A stretch of DNA of 64,000 nt from NCBI RefSeq assembly GCF_024166365.1, contig NC_064826.1, forward strand, positions 21,724,001 to 21,788,000. The letters run 5' to 3'. The position numbers and the translations under genes were made by a program. The notes under the pieces were generated by a model. That model was not told where the DNA came from. It did not search any database and was given only the letters and a program-made list of their open reading frames with translations. The stretch is from Elephas maximus indicus. Taxonomy: Eukaryota; Chordata; Mammalia; Proboscidea; Elephantidae. Numbering within the stretch: position 1 is the stretch's first letter; the number at the start of each line of letters is the position of its first letter. Positions 56,576 to 64,000 of the stretch are shown here, in pieces.

Positions 56576-59382
56576 CTCTCCATGCCCAGGCAACCCTTAC
56601 ATCTCAGTGCCCACCCAGCCAGGCTGTGGGCTCACCCTCCGAGGTGAGAGTGGGTGGGGAAGGGGAGGAATGGGGGAAGGGACTGAGGAAAGAAGAGAAC
56701 TGGAGCTTCCTCAGCTCTCCATAGCTGAGAGGGAAAGAAGAGGGTGGGCAGGCGGTGGCCATGAATTTGATTCATTCTCAGTGGCACAAATTCTCTGAGC
56801 TTCAAAAATACAGACTCAGCCCTGTCCCTGCCCCAACAGTGCTCCCCTGCTTCCCCTTGTCTGGCTCTGTCCAGATCCTCGAAACAGGAACGATTTCAAT
56901 CAAACAGGCCATAGGGGCTGTACCATTTCCTCCTCTTGGCACAGAGGCACATTCTCTGCCTGGGGTGAGACATTCTTTGCCTGGGGTGTGACAGGGCCTC
57001 GAGGCACAGGGCTGGTTGGGGTGTGAGGGAAGGAAGAGCTGTGAGAGCTGCCAAGGGCCCAGGGTTTATAAACATTACTAGTCAATGTGTCCTGTCCTTC
57101 CCCGGCCCACTCTCAGTCAGATTCTGAAACCTTCTGTGAAATATAACTTCCTGTGTGTGTGAGGTGAGGAGCTAATGAACTCATAGAGGCAGTGTTGGCT
57201 GCCCTAGGTGTTCATTCAGCTGTCTGACCTAACTCTCTGGCCCAGGAACCAAGCTGCGTACCTAACAGTTCTGCTGAAAAGACCTCACACAGAAACCCCC
57301 CCGCCCCACCAACCTCCTCTGGGTCATGCTGCTGCTGCTGCTGGTGGGGGCTGCTGCACGGGAGGCTGCCTCCACCAAAAAAAAAAAAAAAAAAGGGCGA
57401 GCTTAAATAAGGCAGCTAGGGCACTGAGGGCCAAAGCATTTTCTAGTGAGAACAGTTGCAGGGGCCACAGGCTCTGGTGATGGCTGAGGCTGGCCTAAGG
57501 AAGGGTTCCACCTGGGGGGCTATTGGCAATGGGGGCACACACACCAGCCTTCCCTTTTGACTTACTGGGAGGATAGAGAAGAGGCCCTGGCTCCCCAGGG
57601 CACTGGCACTGTCGTTTTGCTCAGCGCCTGAGGCAGCACAGGAAATCACTGCTGCTCAGCCAGCATCAGCTGGAAGCTGCTAAATGTGCAGAATGCCTGG
57701 AAAATGGCTCCCGCCCCCAGGGGAGGTGGGCCGCCTCAGGCACGCGAGGTTGTCCCAGGTGAGGAAGAGTTGCAGCACAGGACACCCCTGCCCTGGGGCC
57801 CTTGGAAAGGAAGACTTCTGACACCAGGGTGGGGGAGGCTGCAAACACCTCAGCTGAAGAGCAGGAGCCACGGAGCTCCCTCTGTGGAGGTGAACTCAGG
57901 GGCCCCAAGACAGTGCTCGTAGGCCCACATCTCTATCAGCAACAAGCACACAGCAGGAAGCCTGTAGCTGGGAGCAGGACAGGCAGCCTAAAGGGGAGAA
58001 GTCACTGGGTTGTGGAGAGGAAGGCTCCAGCTCCACCTCCTCCAGGCTGGCCCATCACAACCCTCTGGGCTCAGTTTCTTCATCTGTAAAATGAGAGCTG
58101 AACCAAGTTTCTAAGCGGCTTCTCTCTCTGAATTGTACAAGATTAGAGGTTGTGGGAGGTAGGTATGAGGGGGAGGCTATGACGGGGAGAAGGGGCAGTG
58201 GGTTCCCTGGGAGAGGAGGGCAGGGGGAAACCCTGGCTCTGAGGTTTCATGTGTGAATGTGAGAACCATGTAGAGAAGCAGCTGAGCCAGGTAGGAGAAC
58301 TTCAGAGAGGGATGGCGGAAAACGGAGGGAGGAACTGAACACTACTGCTGGGCTCAAGGCACTTGGGCCTCTTCCCAGCCTTCTCAGTACCGCCACCCCC
58401 CCACCCCCTCCCCCTGCCACCGCAAGAGCATGAGGAACCACCCAGGGCAACAGAGTGCAACTGAGGGGCTGTTCATGCCATGGCGAGCTAGCTGTGCAGG
58501 GCGTGGGGTTTCCCACCATCGTTACTGTAATTCTGCACAGGGCGGTAGCCGCTGCCACTGCCAGAGCTGCAAACTTGAAGAGACACTTCACTTTAACACA
58601 GCAGCAGCTTAACAAGTGAACTCGGCCCTCCACTCACAGCCACACACAGACTCACCGGCTTCATTCAGAGGCAATGAGCATTAACACAGTGCAGTTAATA
58701 ATGCCGCGCTCTGGGGACTGCGAGGCACGGGCCTCCTGGGCCTCACTACCGCCAGCCTGGCGGGGACTGGGCAGGTGGGGGTGGGCGGCAGGAGGCAGGC
58801 AGCGATGTCAGTCTTCCCCTTCCCCGGCTACCTTCCCTCCAGTGTCTTCGCTCCTAGTGTCCCTTACCCCTAGACCAGAGGACCCTTTCAAGCCCAATCC
58901 ACAGGTCTGACTGCTTCTCCAGAAAACCTCTTTACTGACATCCATCCATGCTCTGGCCCAAGCCAAAGCCCTAGGAATGTCTGGAAGTCAGGCTTGGCTT
59001 GGCAGCCTGACAAGAGGGGCCTGGAAGCTCCTGGAGATGGAGGGAAGGTGTGGGCAACAAGAGAGATGATTGCTAGAAGCTTGGGGCTTTCTTCCTCCCC
59101 TCGACTGCCTTCTCCCTACTTCAGGGCTGAGGGGTGGGATGTGGGGGTGGCGGGTGAGCGCTGGTCCAGCCTGAGGCTGAGCGACACAGCCAAGCACTGC
59201 CTGAGTCTGCCGGGAAATGCAAACCTGCTGACTCCAGGCCTCTGCAAGCGGTAACACAGTTTACAAACTGACGCAATCTGTTCCTTTGGTGCAGACAGTA
59301 AGGAAGGCAGGCTGTTCATCTTCCCAGGAAAACCTGGGGCTGGAGGCTAGAGGGAGATGTAACTCTCTTTTTGCCGAGGTTC
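56576..59382 (-). other. SND1: SND1 large intron, unique with microsatellites
   Basis: It contains a 22-bp unit repeated twice at about 56950-56995 ('tgcctggggtgagac' / 'tgcctggggtgtgac'), a (CTG)5-like run at about 57328-57343, an A18 run at 57377-57394, and a MIR scrap at about 58065-58100 ('agtttcttcatctgtaaaat'). No exon is supported. Confidence 0.45.
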
Positions 59383-59552
59383 GGAAACCCTGGTGGCGTA
59401 GTGGTTAAGTGCTACGGCTGCTAACCAAAGGGTCCGCAGTTGGAATCCGCCAGGTGCTCCTTGGAAACTCAATGGGACAGTTCTACTCTGTCCTGTAGGG
59501 TCGCTATGAGTCAGAATCGACTCGATGGCACTGTGTTTGGTTTTTGGTTTGG
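59383..59552 (+). mobile_element. AfroSINE, sense
   Basis: A well-preserved short-subtype copy: 'ggaaaccctggtggcgtagt', 'gttggaatccgccagg', 'cagttctactctgtcctgta' and 'gtcagaatcgactcgatgg'. A 14-bp target-site duplication with one mismatch: TTTTGCCGAGGTTC (59369-59382) and TTTTGCTGAGGTTC (59553-59566). Confidence 0.95.
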
Positions 59553-59566
59553 TTTTGCTGAGGTTC

Positions 59567-60189
59567 ATGCAGGGAACGTGGCTGAACCCGGAGCCCTTGT
59601 TCTGCCCCAGTCCCTGTCTATGGCACCCTCTTGGCCTCCTTCCCCAAAATCTTCTTGAGCCTGAGGCCAGCTCTGGAATGGCTTTTGAAAGCTGGGCACA
59701 CTTGAGGGGCCCAGCTTCTTCTCTGACTCCCTGGCTGCCAGGGAGAAGAGCAGATCTCGCCAAGTAGATGAGGGAAGATGGCTTTCCCTCAGGTGGCTCC
59801 AGACAGTATGTTTTGTCCCAGCCCCAGTAGTCTTCGCCCGTGCCTGGCCAGTGTACCTCTCAGGCTTCAGCAGTGAACCAGGGCCCTACAGGGAATGACT
59901 TAGGGGTGAGGAGATGGGTAGCCTCTTTCGCTGAGGAAGGGGGGATGTAGTAATTGTATGCGGCTATCCAATCTCTGATCTGGTCTGAAAACAACCAAAT
60001 ATTGTCCAATTGGTTCAAGTTCAAGTGCCAGTTTCCCTTTGCAGGTACCCATACCTGCATCGCACTGACCTCAAGGGCTGCTTCTGGGGACAGGTGGAGA
60101 CCCCTGTCCTGTGCACTCTGACCTCGACTCTCTAGCTTCTTTACCTTGACCACTGTGGGTTTCTACAGGGACCCACACTTTCGTTTCCT
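59567..60189 (-). other. SND1: SND1 large intron, unique sequence
   Basis: No repeat, exon or RNA recognised between the AfroSINE and the L2 remnant. Confidence 0.35.
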
Positions 60190-61095
60190 CTGTCTTTATA
60201 AAGCACTTACGCTGCCATCCATAATTATGTCTTTCCCTGCCAGTTGGGAGAAAAAGAAACTAACCCGGACCTAGATCACGCCATCTTCTGCTTCCTTGGG
60301 AACCGATCTCTATCAGTTATCTTCTCTTCTACTATTGCCTTTCCAATTTCTTTCTCTACTGGTGTCTACCTCTTCACCTACAAATACATTGCCCATCTGA
60401 GAAAACCTTGCTTTGGCCTCACAGCCCATCAAGTCCACCTCTTCTTCTTTACCCAAACAGTATTCCGCACATACTCAACTTTCTTTCATCCAGTGCAGCT
60501 GGGTGTCACGGTCAACACTCCAATATAACTACCATTCCAAAGGTCACTGAAGACCTCTAAATCGGCAGTCTTAATAATTTCTCCCCAGATTCCATTACTT
60601 TTGACATTTCAAATGATCTGACAAAGCTAAGCACCCCCTTTCTTTGTGGAAAATCTTATTCTAGGCTTCTGTGATTCCCAGTCTCGGCTTCGTCTCTCTG
60701 TTCTTTCTTGGTTTCAATTGTGAATTCTTCCCCAACAACATGGATATTCCCCAGGGTGCCATTTTAAGCTGTAGACGCTCCCCAGGCCATCTCGTCCTAT
60801 CCTGTATTTCACTACCATCTGAGGTACATGACACCAAAACTTACATCTCCCGTCCAGACCTCTCTTCAGAATTCAGCACCACTCGATAAACCTCAAAAGT
60901 AGCAAGTCCAATACTGAATCTATTACCTTCACTATAAAACCTGCACTTCTACCTGCATTTTGTACCCCAACTGGTAGCAAGAGCAGCTTAGGAATCATCC
61001 TTGAATCCTTTTACATTCACCATCAATCTCCAAGCTACAGCGATTCGACTTCATAAATGCCTCTTGAATTCTTCCCCTCTTCCTTATCCTTGGAG

Positions 61096-61283
61096 TCTCC
61101 TGGTGGTGCAAACAGTTCATATAAAAGGCTAGAGGTTCAAGTCCACCAAGAGGCACCTCGGAAGAAAAGCATGGCTATCTATTTCTGAAAAATCAGCCAC
61201 TGAAAACCCTGTGGAGCACAGTTCTACTTCTGATACATGCGGGGTTGCTATGAGAATCAACTTCAGGGGCAACTGGGAACTGG
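61096..61283 (+). mobile_element. AfroSINE (longer subtype), sense, diverged
   Basis: 'gtctcctggtggtgcaaaca' head, 'gttcaagtccaccaagagg' box-B region, 'tctgaaaaatcagccactga' middle and 'gcacagttctacttctga' then a degraded tail. Confidence 0.85.
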
Positions 61284-61419
61284 TTGGTCTTTAGTCTTAT
61301 TGCCCCTCTCTGAGCTCAGAGTCCTGGCTCTGGGTAAGTCTCCTCGCTGGTGCCCCTGCCAACAGTTTCACCTCTCTCTAATGACTCCTCCACAATCCTG
61401 CAGAGTGGGGCACATCACA

Positions 61420-61835
61420 GGCAGCACAGCAGTGTGGTGAGAAGGGGGCTCTAGGGACAGACTACCAGGTTCAAATATTGGTCTACTAGCTGGAAATCCC
61501 GGTGGCATAGTGGTTTAGAGCTATGGCTGCTAACCAAAAGGTCAGCAGTTTGAGTCCATTAGACACTCCTTGGAAACCCTGAGGGGCAGTTCCACTCCAT
61601 CCTATAGGGTCACTATGAGTCGGAATCGACTCAATGGCTAAAGGACTTACTAGCTACCTGACCTTGGGTGAGTTGTTTAACCTTGCTGGGCCCACGTTTT
61701 CCTATTTGTCACATGGGTACAATAATAGTACCTACGTCAAAACGCTTTTGTAAAGAGTAAGTGAATTAAGTTAAATACTTGGGAGTCTAGCATATAGTAG
61801 GCACTCAATAAATGCTGTTACCTTTGGGGAAAAAA
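61420..61835 (+). repeat. MIR SINE, sense, split by an AfroSINE
   Basis: The left part ends 'ccaggttcaaatattggtct'; the right part runs 'agctacctgaccttgggtga', 'caataatagtacctacg' and 'actcaataaatgctg'. The two halves join at the target site of the AfroSINE at 61492. Confidence 0.85.
61492..61647 (+). mobile_element. AfroSINE, sense, inside a MIR
   Basis: 'ggaaatcccggtggcatagt' head, 'cagcagtttgagtccattag', 'gcagttccactccatcctat' and 'tgagtcggaatcgactcaat' tail. A perfect 8-bp target-site duplication TACTAGCT (61484-61491 and 61648-61655). Confidence 0.95.
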
Positions 61836-62149
61836 TCCAAATCTGATCACTTCACCCTTCTGCTGAAATCTTTTCCTTGTTCTCTGCTAAAGTTCCAACT
61901 CCTCAGCACAGTATACACATCTCATACTCGGCTCTCCCCGGTCTCAAGTTCCACCCCTAACCCTCGTTACTTTGCTCTTGTCATGCCGACGACATCTTGT
62001 CATGCCACACGCTGTGCTGTTCCAGGCCTCTGCACATGCTGTTCTCTGTGGCTGGATCGTTTGTTTCTACTTCACCCACAGACTCCGACCTACCCCATCC
62101 ATTAACCATAATAACCACAGGTGTGATTTCACTTGCATCATTCCATCAG

Positions 62150-62353
62150 TTGTTGCTGTTGTGTGCGATCGAGTTGATTCCAACTCACAGTAACCTCATG
62201 TGACAGAGTAGACCTGCCCCATAGGCTTTTCTAGGCCGACATCTTTATAATAGCAGATTGCCAGTCTTTCTCCCAGGGAGCTGTTGGTAGGTTTGAACCG
62301 CCAACCTCTAGGTTAGCAGCTGGGTTCTTAACCATTGCACCACCAGGGTTCCT
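62150..62353 (-). mobile_element. AfroSINE (longer subtype), antisense
   Basis: Tail 'gatcgagttgattccaactc', middle 'tttataatagcagattgcca' and head 'ggttagcagctgggttctta' then 'accaccagggttcc'. Confidence 0.92.
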
Positions 62354-62490
62354 TATCATTTACTTAGGTAATGCTTTCCTCCCTAGCATTGTGGTCATAC
62401 CACTATTACACAGTATTATCATGAGCATTTACGCATGGCACCTTACTAATGGCAGATGGCAGGCATTCAGCAAATAGACACGAAAGGTGA

Positions 62491-64000
62491 AAGGTCTGAG
62501 CTTCCCCAGGTCACCAGCAGTGAACCAGGAGAGGGAAAGTTCCTGGGACGGAAAACGGTCTTTGGGGAAGCCCAGTGGCACCAAATTGATTGCTCTAAGG
62601 GGCAGAGACTAGCTCTGGTCAGTGCAGCCAGCAATGATGCCTCAGAGTTGCCTAGGCACCGTGGGCAGCTGGCTTTGCCTATACTGGATCTGACCGAGCG
62701 AGGATGGGTTCCTCTCCTCACCCAGGCCTGAGTACCTGGGCCTCACCCAGGCTGTGTCTGCTCCATCTCGTCTCCTATACACCTACCACCCCTGGCCACC
62801 AAGCCCTCAGCAAGGAAGGGTGGAAAGCAAAAGGACATGGGACAGCTAGAGGAAGAGCTATGAGGACACGACAGGAGAGAACAAGACGGAGCAGCGGCTG
62901 GGGTGAGGCCAGAGATGCCATGAAGCCCGAGGCCCTGGGTCCCAGACACTCCAGAGTGCTAACTCCTCTGTGCAAAGGGGCTGGGTGGTGCTGGTCAGGC
63001 CACAGGCGCCTTTGGGGCCACCTGAGCCCATTGGCTGAGAAAGCCTGAAACTACAAGTCCCTGCCAGATGCTAGAAGGCCTCAGGCCCTGCGAGAGGGCA
63101 CAGAAACCTTACAGGAGAGGCAACTGCTGCTGAGTGGTTGGAGGCAGCCTGGGCTTGGACTGGGAAGCCAAGCCCTGGCTCTGAACATGGCCATGGGAGC
63201 CACTTAGAAGATGTCCTGAGTGGGCAGGAGTGGAGGAACGGGGGACAGAAAGATCCTCCTCCCTCACCTGGTCTCTAGAAAAAGGGACACAGACACCAAG
63301 CCTGCTTACAGCTCAGAAAAAGCACTGAGAGAGAAGAATCAAGCAATTTCCTTGTTTCATTAAACTGAATACAGCAAATGGCAAACAATTTCTATACAAA
63401 GGCACAGAATGTTCCCCACCCCTCCATCACCACCAATGCAGACCAACCCACTGAAGGGGTAGTCCAAGCACTGGGTGGGGGGTGGGGGAGGTGGAAGGAG
63501 CATGGTCATGGGGACTCCTTGCCCCCCTCTTCCTTTCACCTCATGCCTCCCTTGTCATCAAGCTGGTTAAGAAGGCCGGGTCCCCTGTGACATATCTCTT
63601 ACGAAGTCCCTGCCCCTTTGCTCACCCTCCCCTTCCTTAAACCTATCAAAGAGGAAGCCGGACCTGGATGTGCACCTCAGTGGGGGCCTGGGTCTGCATG
63701 TGCTGTGTGACTACCCAGGCTGGGCACCTTCTTCTGGTTTATACAGAGGCACTGTCTCAGGCTGCCCATAGACAGGACACAAAGAAAAAGTGTCTTGGCC
63801 TTCCCTCCCACCCCAGTGAGGCAAGGCCTTAGTTCCAGTACAGAAGACATTGGGCATTTGGGGGACGTGGACTGTGTCGGACACACACTCCCAAACTCTG
63901 CTTCAAACTATTATAACACAGCGAGGAGAATGTCACATCTTTTGAGGGGATGCTGCACCCTGGAACTGTGGCCTTTGAGCTCCATGAGTGCCTGCAGGGC
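62491..64000 (-). other. SND1: SND1 large intron, unique sequence to window end
   Basis: No repeat family recognised. Mostly GC-rich, with a more AT-rich stretch at 63345-63410. No SND1 exon is seen. The window ends inside the intron. Confidence 0.35.

Larger units (their letters stand above)
60190..62490 (+). repeat. L2 LINE remnant, sense, with nested insertions
   Basis: A long old L2 in the plus direction. It shows 'atcatccttgaatccttt' near 60997, 'aaatctgatcacttcaccct' at 61840, 'gttccaggcctctgcacatg' at 62020 and 'gcaggcattcagcaaatag' near the 3' end at 62460. It was opened by a MIR (about 61420-61835) and by AfroSINEs at 61096 and 62150. The coding part is too decayed to read. Confidence 0.65.

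Noticed and set aside
63880..64000. Possible minus-strand terminal exon at the window edge ('ccctgcag' followed by an open frame beginning ALMELKGHSSRV)
   Set aside because: The frame is short, stops soon, matches no SND1 segment, and no poly(A) signal of the common form follows within 600 bases. Too weak to call.
50301..64000. LRRC4, which lies in an SND1 intron in human
   Set aside because: No long leucine-rich-repeat open frame is present on either strand; if conserved it should lie beyond the window.

Overview
This is mammalian nuclear DNA. It comes from an afrotherian, most likely a paenungulate such as an elephant. The evidence is a dense population of AfroSINEs (tRNA-derived head, RTE-derived tail), long RTE retrotransposons, non-autonomous derivatives carrying RTE 5'UTR sequence, and an afrotherian-type L1, all set among ancient MIR, L2, MLT1 and MER5A relics. 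The sequence does not separate elephant from manatee or hyrax.

The only protein-coding gene I can support is the 3' end of SND1 (Tudor-SN/p100), on the minus strand. Eight exons at 50300-50112, 44261-44120, 41154-41031, 40193-40124, 38948-38835, 37281-37078, 35111-35067 and 34981-34916 join in frame with GT-AG boundaries. They encode the last 317 residues, human numbering 594-910: the end of the fourth nuclease-like repeat, the Tudor domain and the C-terminal split nuclease-like fold. A poly(A) signal lies at 34412-34407. The upstream exon is not visible, so the intron after 50300 runs off the window edge.

Region by region: 1-9.9 kb is gene-free flank with a polypyrimidine tract, MIR, L2, MLT1, AfroSINE and RTE-derived repeats. 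9.9-16.2 kb is a nest of two antisense RTE copies, one of them full length (3.2 kb) with an 11-bp target-site duplication. 16.2-18.0 kb holds a candidate conserved regulatory block. 18.1-22.4 kb is an antisense 5'-truncated L1 inserted inside a MER5A. 22.7-23.3 kb is an orphan CpG island with CCAAT boxes. 23.7-34.4 kb is SINE-rich flank with a homeodomain-motif-rich block near 31.5 kb. 34.4-50.3 kb is the SND1 exon block, including a diverged locus matching the mir-593 position. 50.3-64 kb is the large SND1 intron with candidate conserved elements, a homopurine/homopyrimidine tract just before it, and an L2/MIR/AfroSINE nest.

I found no CRISPR array, rRNA, functional tRNA or undescribed multi-gene system. 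The points most worth a second look are the mir-593 remnant, the orphan CpG island, the RTE-derived bipartite elements and the AT-rich candidate enhancers. All identifications come from reading by eye and from memory of the families; no database search was run.
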